DNA of 64,000 nt. It comes from Bimastos eiseni (taxonomy: Eukaryota > Annelida > Clitellata > Crassiclitellata > Lumbricidae). Made by a program: the position numbers and the translations under genes. The stretch is from contig OY365814.1 in the NCBI GenBank assembly GCA_959347315.1, forward strand, positions 27,832,329 to 27,896,328, written 5' to 3'. Shown in pieces: positions 24,701-64,000 of this stretch (positions are counted from its first letter, which is position 1; every line of letters starts with the position of its first letter). A model generated the notes under the pieces. The model made no database searches and was not told where the DNA came from. It saw only the letters and a program-made list of their open reading frames with translations.

Positions 24701-24711
24701 CTCAGCGGCTG

Positions 24712-24892
24712 TATATAAGACGAGGAGCGTCACCAGGCTACAGGAGAGGTGGTGGCTGTGTCACCTCTACCCTCCCTCGCCAACAACCTTCTGAACCAAG
24801 ATGGCGCTCGGCTGCGATGGGCGCTAAAGAAACCATATCCGGTCGTGAGTTGGCGCCGATCGCCGGCCTCGTTCTGGTAGCCATCAGCAGAT
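24712..24892 (+). promoter_or_regulatory. Possible TATA promoter and first exon
   Basis: TATATAAG at 24,712-24,719 is followed about 80 bp later by CCAAGATGGCGCTCGG, a good start context that also resembles a YY1 site. The first ATG (24,801) opens an 8-codon frame that ends at TAA and overlaps a second ATG (24,817). The second frame, MGAKETISGRELAPIAGL..., stays open to a possible donor AGAT|GTGAGC at 24,893. The stretch is locally CpG-rich. No downstream exon is recognised, so this may be a first exon of an unknown gene, a remote noncoding exon, or chance. Confidence 0.3.
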
Positions 24893-25309
24893 GTGAGCGT
24901 ATGCGTCGCGCATCGTCGTCGGGGCTTCAGCGGATGTCAGCCGCTGCCGCAGCAGACTGCTGCTTCTGCTTCTGCTGAGCGGTGTTGCAGTTGGCCGTGC
25001 CACTGGCTGCCATCATTCATCGACTGTCGCTCTCTGGTCCTGTGTGCGTACCTGTGTCTTGATATGTCTGTATGTCTGCCTGTGTCGGTCGGTGGCAACG
25101 CGTTTGGTCGTTGCTTGATCATCACACCTCGTGCCGTAGATCACACGTCTCTCCCTGTTCATACGTCCGTCTGTGCGTCCGTATCTGTATGTTTCTGTCT
25201 GTTTGTATTCTTCTGTCTGTCTAAGTGTATCTCTCTGTCTGTATCTGTCTATCCCTTCCGTTCGCAGACGGTCATTGACTGCTACCGGGCGCTGTGACAT
25301 CGACAGAGG

Positions 25310-25311
<2 letters not shown>

Positions 25312-25372
<61 letters not shown>

Positions 25373-25545
25373 ACAGACAGACAGACAGAGACAGACAGAC
25401 AGAGACGGAGACAGACGGAGACGAAGACGGAGACGGAAACAGAGACGGACAGACAGACAGACAGAGAAACAAATACAAGGACAAAGATAAATACAAAGAC
25501 AGGCAGAAGCAGAGAGACAGAGGGAGAGATATATAAAGCAAGAGA
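25312..25545. repeat. (GA)n and (CAGA)n microsatellites
   Basis: A pure GA tract (about 25,314-25,370) is followed by ACAGACAG and GACGGAGACG units. Confidence 0.93.
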
Positions 25546-26240
25546 GAGAGAGCGATAGCAGGGGTCAGAAGGAGGGAGCGGTGGGAGATGGCATGAGGAG
25601 GAGGGCAGGGGAGGGAGGAGCGGAGGTGGTTCAGTAGCACTGTTTGTAAATATCGATCGAGTTCATGCATGCAAGAAAAACTCCATTCTTTTGGCCTCGC
25701 TGCCTCCCTCCATCCCTTTGCCTCCCTCCATTCCTCTTCTTCCCTCCATCCATCTGCCTTCCTACATCCCTCAGCAATATGTCTACGTTCTCCTTTCCCA
25801 ACAACATATGCCGTCTGCCATCTCGGTTCCACCTCCAAATATCCTTCCTTTGTCTCACTGCATGTATCTTTGCCGGTCTCTGTGTCTACGTGCGTTATTC
25901 TGGTGTCTTTTATCTGTCTCCTTATTTATCCTTCTGTTTCTCTTACCGTTTGTTCGTTTTTCTGTTCGTCTTTCCATCATGATCCATCCGACCGCCCGAC
26001 CCGTCATTTCGTCCTCCAGTGCTTTTGTCCGTTCGTCCTTCTGTTCGTTCTTATGTCCGCTCGTCCTTATGTCCGTTAATTCGTCCTTCTGTCTTCCCGT
26101 CCGTCCTTCCATTCATTTGTCTCCAGTCCATCCCATCCAACGAACTGTGACGCAGTCTACTTCATTTCCTACGTCTGGTCTCAACTGTTTACAGACGGAG
26201 ACTCAGCTCCTTCCTCCTTAACACATGGGTCAATTCGTGA
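25546..26240. repeat. Purine- then pyrimidine-rich low complexity
   Basis: GGAGGGAGG-type DNA at 25,560-25,630 is followed by CTCCCTCCAT and GTCCGTTCGTCC-type DNA to about 26,140. All three plus frames are open in places because of the composition. No gene is supported. Confidence 0.6.
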
Positions 26241-26335
26241 CCATGCATAATTATATATGTATATATATGTAAATATTTATATTATGTATATATATATATG
26301 TAAGTATGTATTATGCATATAAATTTATATATACA
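26241..26335. repeat. TA-rich microsatellite
   Basis: TATATATGTATATATATG-type units end at CAGGGGCGTCAATCAGG, which looks like a hAT-type terminal sequence, although no partner end or target duplication was found. Confidence 0.55.
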
Positions 26336-26675
26336 GGGGCGTCAATCAGGGCTGTAACAAGCGGGGGCAGGGGCACCGCCGCACCGGCCCCAGTATTAAA
26401 CTGGGGGTTAACGCGCCCCCCCCCCAAGTTTTGTTGGTCAGTGCCTCCCAATGCCCCCAAATCTGATCTATTTTTATGTTTCTCCACTCACTTTTTACAT
26501 CTAATAAGCAGGCCCCTAAGGTATTGTGGGTGAATAAATCTCAAGTCCAGAGTTTGTTTATACGATGTGTTCTTGCTTATTGCTGATTGCTGGTATTCAT
26601 AAAAGACTGTACCAGGGAATTTGCAAAGGAGAGTTATGCATGTTTTGTTATTCATTCGTGTAATTTTATAATGTA

Positions 26676-27042
26676 TGAGTGTAGGAGATTTGCCCCCCCC
26701 CCCCCCGGACATAAGCCCCTCGGACATAAGCCTCCCAGACATAAGCCCTCTGACATAAGCCCCTCCCGACTATGACAATTGCCCCCCACCAATCCAGTGT
26801 AGACCATAAGGTCGCCCAAACGACATATGCGTACGGGTATATATATATATATATATATATGTATGTACGTAATGTATGTACGTACGCATACATGTTTGCA
26901 TGTACATGTAAACACGTATACATGCTTACATGTACATACATGCATATTTACATTATGTCCGGGGCTTATGTCTGGGGGGGGCAAATGTCTTAGCCAAAAT
27001 GGGGGGGGACATATGTCCGGGGGCAAATTTCCGTTCCCCATG
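26676..27042. mobile_element. Foldback element with CATAAGCC/GGCTTATG arms
   Basis: The left arm contains C-runs and four GACATAAGCCCCTC units. The right arm contains the inverse, TGTCCGGGGCTTATGTC, plus G-runs and GGGGGCAAATGTC. The centre (26,835-26,950) is a TA and ACATGTA repeat. The arms are long imperfect inverted repeats, so this is a foldback or MITE-like element of unknown superfamily. Confidence 0.6.
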
Positions 27043-27239
27043 ACGTATCGCATTGTTCCTACCCAAAATACAGAAAATTTATTTCAGTAGAATATTCATC
27101 ATTACCTAACGAAATAGTGAAATGGCTGGTACAATCATGAAGTCGGTGTTCATATCCGGGATATCCCTCGCACGGCACAAATTTTATTGGAAATTACTTT
27201 CTTCTATATAATACCCAAATTTATTAAGTCTATCCTTGA

Positions 27240-28085
27240 CAGTGGCGTAGGCAGGATTTCCCCAAGGGGTGGGGTTAGTGTAAACACTTTTGGGATAGTC
27301 ATTTCACCCACTGATCTACAATAAATTAGGGGGCTCAATGACTCATGATTTTTTAAATTTTAGCCTTTTTTGCACTGCAGCAATTTTTTTGTGATATTAC
27401 AAAATATAAATACTTTTTATTAAAATCGACTAAGGCGCATAGCTAGTGATTTTATGACAATGGAAAAAAATTACAAACATATACTCAAGCCATAAATTTG
27501 ATATTATTATAAAATAGTCCTGCATATGCAAATCAGTCTCAGATTTTCTTTTCTTAACATCTTACTAGGCTAATATTCTTCTTCTGATTATCAGTAGAAG
27601 TTCAGTTTTGCTTGTCATTAGGGCCTATCTTATTTATTCATTCCTTAATCATAACGAATATTGATCTTAACTTGCTTGGCTTCACAGAACGAAATCTAAT
27701 CTTTGCTTCCTTATTAGTTCATTGATTATTTCCTCGGCTGTTGGGGTCATTTCACGGTGAACATGTAGAAGAGCTAATCAATTCAGCCTAATTTTGCTTG
27801 TCGAGTTCCTGAGATATGTTTTCAGACGGCGAAGTGTTGAGAAAGAGTGCTCACTGGTACAGATGGAAACAGGGCAATGTAATGTTGCCAAGATTTGCAA
27901 CAACTTTGTAATATTTGGATGAACTGTTGAATTACACAAATGCATTGCGTCCAAAGCATTTTTTGGCACACTACCCGTTTTTTTTCGTGGAAGACGACGA
28001 TACGACAGCCTTAGTTCTGCCACTACGAATCCCAATACATTCAGAGCCATTGCTAATGATCGCTTAGCTTTGCTTAGTGCCATTC
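27240..28085 (-). mobile_element. Decayed hAT transposon, 3' part
   Basis: The left edge CAGTGGCGTAGGCAGG at 27,240 is typical of hAT termini. It is read here as the 3' end of a minus-strand element, because the C-terminal transposase coding remnant lies just inside it. The other end was not found. A CCCGTGGCAC sequence near 28,604 (minus strand) is a weak candidate. Confidence 0.6.
27682..28083 (-). pseudogene. hAT transposase C-terminal dimerisation domain (broken)
   Basis: The minus-strand frame shows the conserved end of ZMYM1-like hAT transposases: LDAMHLCNSTVHPNITKLLQ, then ILATLHCPVSICTSEHSFS, then TLRRLKTYLRN. It meets an in-frame stop just after SKIRLN. The family pattern then continues in the same frame (LALLHVHRE ... 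KQRLDFVL) to a stop at about 27,682. That internal stop marks it as dead. The N-terminal zinc finger and catalytic core are not found upstream. It is a relic and shows no link to the nearby host gene. Confidence 0.82.
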
Positions 28086-28309
28086 TTGCCCCAACATCTT
28101 ATAGCAAGAAATAACATTGTTTAGTTAAACTTACCACAACACCTTCCAGCGAGAGATAATCTGCTTACTGATTTTAACGATCCACTATACAGTGCAGCAA
28201 TTTATATAATTTATCATTTATGTTAAACTGTTTCAAACTACTGAACACTCAACTTGGTATCCTGCGTCCAATGATCTTGTCAAAGGATGAACTGCATGAC
28301 CTATATACA

Positions 28310-29294
<985 letters not shown>

Positions 29295-29795
29295 AACGGT
29301 GAAGAATGCGTTCCCCAAAGTAAACAATATGGCCGCCCCTAAATGTGCTTAAATAGAGCGCCGATAGTCAACCCTACACCTAACCAGATGCATCCCAAAG
29401 GCAATGCAGTAAGTAAGTAAGTAACGACGCAACCAAATTGCCGATTCAAATGGAAGCTAGATAGATGAAAGGGATTATGATTATCTAGAAGCTGGAGTGA
29501 TGAACAGAATGTTGTCAGATGGGAGATAGATTGATGAAACGAATCATGCTTGAGTGGATTCCCAACTGCTTAAGATGAAAGTAAATAATGATGCTTAAAT
29601 TGAAGCTGAATTGCTAAAAAGAATTACTCTTAAATGGAACCTGGATTGATGAAAACTATTTAATCTATTTAAATACATTAGCCAAAGCCAGTTTTGATGT
29701 GTCAGGCTGACTATCAGCGCTCTATTTAAGCGCATTTAGAGGTGGCCATATTGTTTACTTTAGGGGAAGGTATTCTTTGCATTTACCGACTTCTC
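29295..29795. mobile_element. Inverted-repeat element upstream of TTLL5
   Basis: CCCCAAAGTAAACAATATGG... to ...TTAAATAGAGCGCCGATAGTC (about 29,312-29,366) is mirrored at about 29,708-29,766 as GACTATCAGCGCTCTATTTAA... to ...CCATATTGTTTACTTTAGGGG. Weaker inverted similarity extends outward. Inside are degenerate GATTGATGAAA-type repeats of about 50 bp. It is a non-coding foldback or MITE of unknown family. Confidence 0.75.
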
Positions 29796-29894
29796 TAATG
29801 TTGAAAAACGACGCTCAATTACGTTATTTCTATAGGGTGCTTCTATTTACCATATTTATAAATGGTTTATGCTTGTTTGTCGGATATAGGAGCC

Positions 29895-30055
29895 GATTTA
29901 GATAAGACATTGCTACATGGTGAGTAGGGTTCGAGTTCCCCTATGAAAGAGTAATTATATAGAGACCTTGAACAAGTCCTTCACTCAAAATTGCCCAGCG
30001 CCACGTATCAATGCTTTTTTATTAAGTGGCGCTTAATAAATTAGTCATAAAGTTC
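29895..30055 (+). mobile_element. tRNA-derived SINE, copy 2
   Basis: A degenerate A-box region (GAGCCGATTTAGAT) and a B box (GGTTCGAGTTCC, about 29,927) are followed by GAGACCTTGAACAAGTCCTTCACTC. The last phrase matches the SINE body at 11,126-11,313 read on the minus strand. Confidence 0.7.
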
Positions 30056-30588
30056 TAACTTTTTATATTTGTTTTATTAGGCTTGAGTAGACTGCCAACC
30101 AACCCCCTCCCTCATATGGAAGTCCCTCAAGAAAGTAAGTAACCAGCAGCAAACACGAAACAAATTGAACTGGAGGATCATGTACAACAATCGGCCGCAG
30201 CTAACCCAATTTTAAATATTGCCGCAGTATGTGTACAGGCGTACGTGATATAAGCTTAGAAAATTGAGGGTGTCAAATAAAATGCCCTGTTAAATACGAC
30301 CAATGATCTATGGCATATACTATATGTAAACATTTTGCTGGCATTGCTAATTGATGGTTTTTAGAATTAATGATGCAAACTTTTACAAGTTTGGCTCAAG
30401 CTGTTTAGGGTTTAATTTTGTGTCAATTGGTGACTTAATGTCCAGGGTTCTTTATTGTGTGACTTCTATTGTTTATAATTTCTATTGTTTGTAGTTTATG
30501 TTGTTTGTAATTTCTATAGTTTGTTTTGTCTATTGTTTGCATTTTTAGGCGAGGAAGAAGGGAATCTGTGGTTTGAATTTGGTTGTAA

Positions 30589-59262
<28,674 letters not shown>

Positions 59263-60375
59263 GACGACGTCCAACACAATTGGTTATAAACTGGGTTGGA
59301 AGCAGTGGAAGCATGAACGAAAGGAGTCCAGATATAAAGGACCTTCAGCGATGGTGGCATCATCAATTACAGATTCCTTTCAGATGCATGGGACTGATGC
59401 TTGATTTTTCTAGACGTTTTCTATGTTTTATTTGTGACACTGAACATTAATAAGATTTTAATGGGATGAACATGCGTTTAAAAATACTTTTGTCACACTT
59501 GGTAAAATATACATGTTGTGATCAGATTTTATGTTTTGCAATGTGGGGCTGGCTTCATATTTTGCCTTAGCCAAAATGAGGAATATTTGTTGGCCGTGCT
59601 GTCGCTACAACTGAACTGTGCTTTAAATCTGACATTGCCATTAAATATTTTATCGTACATGAAGTATCGCTGATGTAGATGGTTTCACGTCATATGAAGG
59701 TTAATAGAGACTGCTGTGTGACTTGCAACTAGTTATCGTCAGTTAAATAATATTATAATCCAGATCATTACACATTTTCTCTTTTGCATAGTCCACCAAT
59801 TAATGAGTTTTACTGACTGGATTTTAGAGGCAGCCTATAGACATTGGATTGTTGGCAGAGCGAGATTTTTAAAACTTTGGTACTTTCGGCGTACTGCATC
59901 CTTTACCATTTGTACAGTAATAGGCTATTTGAAGACCATATATTATATTGTTAGTATTTGATGCAAATATATATTTACCGGTAATGCTGTTTTGTGCTGC
60001 AGTGTCTTATCTATGCATGACATTAAAAAAATCACATCGTAGTTGCGTTTACTGCAAGCAATGTTGTAATGTTTTCATCCATTTTATGTCCTAAATTTGA
60101 TAGCAAACTGCATTAATGTTTCTCTTTAATTTGAGAATGAAAAGGTTTTACTGTCGACGTTTGTTCTATTCGAAATATTTGTAAATTCATGTGATAAATG
60201 TCTAAAATATAAAGAGTAGTGATGGATTGAAGTGACAGCAGAATAAAGCAACTATTAGAAGTGACAGTTAAACTAAATATCCCAATTTTTTCGTAATTAT
60301 ACTTTTGCAAATTGAATTTCGGTGAGATGTGGAGTACATGTGATTACATTTTTATCAATAAACATTTTTTGTAAG
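59263..60375 (+). other. TTLL5: TTLL5 3' untranslated region (probable)
   Basis: Non-coding AT-rich sequence follows the stop codon. AATAAA signals occur at about 60,241 and at 60,357-60,362. The second lies just before a GT-rich step and a change of sequence character near 60,375, so it is the better end-point. Confidence 0.5.
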
Positions 60376-60475
60376 GGGTCACCCACAAAGGACGTCCGCA
60401 ACAAGGGAGAGGGAGGTCATGGGAAAAGCGGACATGGGGAGGGGTCATGGACTGCAGACGTCCGCATGTGACCAT
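60376..60475. repeat. G-rich short repeat with GGACGTCCGC motifs
   Basis: GGACGTCCGC occurs near both ends (60,392 and about 60,458) around GGGAGAGGGAGGTCATGGG-type units. It may be a transposon remnant but shows no clear ends. Confidence 0.4.
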
Positions 60476-60854
60476 GCTAAACTATTGCCAAAATCACATC
60501 TAATGGTAGTTACGTCATAATCTTAGTTGTTTATTAGTAGCTTTAGGTTGAACTTCACATTTCAGAGAATGATATATACCAAGCAAATACCAGCAAACTG
60601 GGAAGTCTTGATACACAGTGAACCTCATTCAGCGCTAAATACTCTCTAAATTTTTTTCTCAACAGCACGAAATCCAAACTTCGTACAGAGACGCCTTTAA
60701 TCAGCCTTAACTTTAGCCAATAAAACAAATAACGTGTATTTTGCAACTGAAAAAATTATCTCAGAAACACCGCTTCATGCTTTATAAGGAACAGATTATC
60801 TCAGAAACACTTCTTCTTGCTTTATAAATAACAAATGCTTTACAAATCATATTG

Positions 60855-60995
60855 AATTGTGAGCGTACAGCAGCTGCGCGTGAAGGACTTGCTTGATGAT
60901 CCTACGTAGTAACCGACTCAGCAGAAGGAGGCTCAAGTATTCAAGCATTGTTCTTGACATAGACAATTACTAGCCAATTACCCATTTCAGACAAT
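60855..60995 (-). mobile_element. tRNA-derived SINE, copy 4
   Basis: On the minus strand, AATTGGCTAGTAATTG (A-box region) and GCTTGAATACTTGAGCC (B-box region) are followed by a body reading AAGCAAGTCCTTCACGCGC, matching the SINE bodies at 11,126 and 29,895. Confidence 0.6.
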
Positions 60996-61493
60996 CGTCA
61001 ACACAACAGTTTTTTTTTAGCAAGGAATCAAATTTTAAATAGCTGTTCATATATTGATGCCCAGGCAGATTTTTATGTGTAGGACCAAACCAACTACTGT
61101 CGACACATGTGCAAAACAAGCGTGCAACTACTCCTCATTAACGTTGACAAACCTCAACACTTTCGTCAACATTTGGCAACCATCCTCGTTAGCCAATTTA
61201 TCTCCTCTGCACAGACTTCAAACAGAATACATTCTTGAGTACATAACAATAGTACAATAGTAAAAAATAGTCATAAATTTGATGGAAATAATTGTCTAAT
61301 TACAGACAAATCTATTTTCTTAACAGAATACTGCATTTTATTGTTCTATAAATGTTGATTCTAAAAATCACGCCCGTTGGTTTTTCCACCCTGGCTTCAA
61401 AAACTGTTCAGACACTGAGAAATGGGCCTGAGAAGTTTATGTGGGCTACATAAATGATCCCAATATCGTACAATAAAAAGTGCTCGTTGCTGT
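60996..61493. other. Intergenic space and 3' region of the minus-strand gene
   Basis: The two host genes converge here. A minus-strand AATAAA lies at about 61,337-61,342, some 150 bp beyond that gene's stop codon, and is a plausible poly(A) signal. Confidence 0.4.
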
Positions 61494-63724
61494 TCAGCAC
61501 TTTGTCTTCTCAAGACCTGCAGGAAGCATGATGGCATTAGCAAGTGCCTGGCACCTAGCATTCTGGCAGACGACCCGTGCTGCCGCCTTGCGGCCGGTAT
61601 GTGTCGTAAGATCGCACAGCTGTAGCAGGCTGTCTGTGCTGAAATCCTCTGCCAACAGCTTCACCAGGAGACTCACCTGAAACAGAGTTAAACCAAACAC
61701 CCAATATACTATTCTATTCTATTTACGGATTAATAAAGCGCCTCTTACAGTACAGCCTAATCAGAGGTGAAATGGACACTTATCAAATGAATCAGCCTGG
61801 TTGAAATCTTATACATCTGAGAAACCTGACTGCAGATAATGGATGAGCAAGATCCTGGAGATGAGTAGAGCACCAGTTATGTAAGGCTCTTCCATTATCT
61901 CTGTGAGGTGCTCAAAGTAGTAATCCTGACAGAGTTTGACCAAGAGTATATTAGACAGAATTAAACAAAACAGCCCATGTATGTATCCAGGTAAATTTAT
62001 AGAACCCTCAGTTGTTGCTGTAACCTGTATAACAGTGAAATGTGACTTCTCGACATTTTTTAAGAAGGTAGCCAATGGCCATCGGTGTCTCCAAGTAGGC
62101 CTACTCTCTTCCACAGCACTCTTATTTAGATCCTGTTTAATGAGACTGTCGGAACAAAGAAAATTAGCGTTGCCCTCCTCCTTTGTACAGACTTTGAACT
62201 GGCACTGGCACCACCACAGGAGGTGTAGTGATGGAGTTTCTTCCTTATTTACCACAGAAAAGCACCTGTTAAAAAAATTTCTAAAGCACGTACAAACATT
62301 CAGATCAAACTGGGACTCCCCTTTCCAACCCATTTGAAGCCACTGTTTACTCCAGTCAGTTGTAAATATGCTGCAGGGCATATATGCCAATCCAATCCTG
62401 ACACACACCTGCAGGCATTCGTTAAGTAGGCTTACACATAGCATCATTAAGACTTGTACCTGTGCTGGGTTCATTCATTCATTAAAACATATATATAGCA
62501 TCCCTTCAAGGCCATGACTCAGAAATGTTCCTATCCACAGCTAGAAAAAAGTTTTGATGTCAGAATAGAACACACCATAACAGACCTTGTTAAGCAATTG
62601 CAGCTCCAAAGGGAGCTCATTCGGGGTCGCTTGAAACACATCTTGAAGCAAGCGCACATTAATGGCAAAGAAATTATCGAAATATCATGTATCCATGTAC
62701 CATATTCGTTGGCATGAACTGGCAGATGAATCTAGTCGTTGCGTTTCCTGTTTTGAGCGTCTCAAGGATAAATGAGATGACGAAATTTGAGCGTGGGCTG
62801 ACGAGTTTATCAGCCAGTATACCATAGAACAGCCGAAACAGGTTCACTAAAATATTATTCAACCAAACATTTCAACCACGCAATGCTTCACAACGTAAAG
62901 TAAAGTAATGAAACCAGATGTATCACATACATTTATGAAATTATGTAGCACCTTAAGTTGGCTCTGTATGGTGCAGAAACATGGCGATAGATGAATACTT
63001 CTTAACAGTTCACTATTGAGTTGCATTGGTTTCCCAGTCACTTTCAGTACACTCTTATATTAATAGTCTTCAACACACAAACTATAAACATGTACTGAAT
63101 ACACTACAGAAGAGGACTGAATGCAATTTCAAAGGCATTACATAAATTTCCACTGTATATCACAAGGAGTAAAGCAATTATAACAAAGGACATGCTTTAG
63201 AATTAAGCAGCAGAAATTCACTAAATTCTAAGCAATAATTAATCTAAACGACAGTTCTTCTAAAAGAATTTAATACTGGGGCTACTTAAAAAATCAGAGT
63301 CTATAGGAGATCGTAAGTCAAACTGCGAGCCGCATCACCATGCATCTAAATAAAAGACGTAACGTAAAGTAAGATTGTAGTAAGATTAAGATTTTATAGA
63401 AAGATTGAAATAATAGTAAGATTAAGATCAGAGTAAGAATAAGACTATGGTAAGATTAAGATCGCAGTAAGATTAAGACCATAGTAAGATTAAAATTGTA
63501 GTAAGCTAAGGATTAACGTCAACTGACAGCAAACAACACTTCTAGTTCGAGTCCATAAACGAAATCATCTTAACAAACCTCTCTCAACTTAACAGACGAA
63601 ATTGCAAACACTAACCAAGAGTTCGATTCAGCAGATCTTTGGAGTCGTACTGCGTAGGGCACTCTATATCTTCTTCCTTCCCGGTATATGGCAAGAACTC
63701 TAACAACACAATGACAAATTTGAT
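61494..63724 (-). CDS. C-terminal part of an unrecognised helical protein, 4 exons
   Basis: Reading the minus strand, exons are 63724-63616, 62846-62701, 61925-61815 and 61676-61494 (stop at 61,494-61,496). Phases agree at every junction and all introns are GT-AG. The 182 residues include FVIVLLEFLPYTGKEEDIEC, KDLLNRTLVNLFRLFYGILA, FVISFILETLKTG, DYYFEHLTEIMEEPYI, LLISRILLIHYLQSG and VSLLVKLLAEDFSTDSLLQL. This Leu-rich, amphipathic pattern looks like ARM/HEAT-type helices. No signal peptide or catalytic motif is seen. I do not recognise the family. The gene runs tail-to-tail with TTLL5 and its upstream exons lie beyond 63,724, possibly outside the window. The first acceptor (AAATAG|ATC) is the least certain. 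Confidence 0.65.
63360..63520. repeat. Minisatellite in an intron of the minus-strand gene
   Basis: Units of about 20 bp, GTAAGATTAAGATC with variants, repeat about seven times. Confidence 0.88.
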
Positions 63725-64000
63725 CTATTTCGTGCATTTCAATCGTATCAAAAAACACTGCCATCCCGTACAATCAATTGAATTGGGCCAAGCAACCAAG
63801 AAGACACTGGCCTGGGTTGCACCAAACGGAACAACAGCAAGCGTGTCATCAGTGCAAGCCTTCACATGTCCAATTCATTCATTCATTCATTCATTGCGTA
63901 TGCCTCTGCTTGGGCTTCTTCAGATAAACAGGATACGCCAGTGAGATACAGATTGAATAGTAAATAGTACAGATGTGCAATAAAACTAGTTAAAAAAACG
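63725..64000. other. Unassigned right edge
   Basis: An (ATTC)n run occurs at about 63,873-63,896. No further exon of the minus-strand gene is identified with confidence. Confidence 0.35.

Noticed and set aside
24436..24978. 180-codon frame on the plus strand
   Set aside because: The frame runs through the promoter-like region and ends in a Cys/Ala-rich low-complexity stretch. No domain is visible.
25669..26221. Overlapping Ser/Leu/Pro-rich frames
   Set aside because: All three frames are open in the same pyrimidine-rich repeat, which marks them as artefacts.
26335..26450. hAT element starting CAGGGGCGTCAATCAGG
   Set aside because: No partner end or target duplication could be located, so it is mentioned only as a similarity.
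61809..62474. Single 221-codon minus-strand gene
   Set aside because: Only its last 37 codons before the GTATAA donor look conserved. The rest is intron read through, and exon phases support splicing instead.

Overview
This is animal nuclear DNA: AT-rich, split into many short exons with GT/AG introns, and crowded with simple repeats, DNA-transposon relics, SINEs and LINE tails. The transposon types and the long (TA)n, (TAA)n and (CAGA)n tracts fit a marine invertebrate. I cannot name the phylum from this sequence alone.

Left part (1 to about 30,500). I found no confident host gene here. Positions 1-3,755 are mostly simple repeats. From 3,756 to 22,079 lies the most unusual object: an 18.3 kb region bounded by diverged inverted arms of about 2.9 and 3.4 kb. 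Both tips carry the same short hairpin sequence. Each arm holds six copies of a TTGGCTACCTA...GGTCAT motif, inverted between the arms. The left arm also has expanded 69-bp and 36-bp tandem repeats. The interior holds later insertions: a decayed non-LTR retrotransposon inside (TAA)n, a tRNA-derived SINE, a hAT element with a perfect 8-bp target duplication, and long microsatellites. Positions 22,080-30,500 hold more repeats, a decayed hAT transposase C-terminus on the minus strand, a possible TATA promoter with a first exon near 24,712-24,893, a foldback element and another SINE.

Middle and right part (30,550 to about 60,375). One complete host gene fills it: TTLL5, a tubulin polyglutamylase, on the plus strand. 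I could place 31 exons. Their reading phases agree at every junction, and the coding total of 3,798 nt gives 1,265 codons plus a stop, close to the roughly 1,280 residues of vertebrate TTLL5. Its introns hold four near-identical-length 63-bp piggyBac-like MITEs, three hAT-like MITEs (two more clearly bounded than the third), four LINE 3' tails, a telomere-like MITE and many minisatellites. One array repeats the 3' splice-site sequence of exon 29 about six times.

Right end (61,494-63,724). The last four exons of a second, convergent gene lie on the minus strand. They encode about 182 residues of leucine-rich helical protein that I do not recognise. The gene continues beyond the window.
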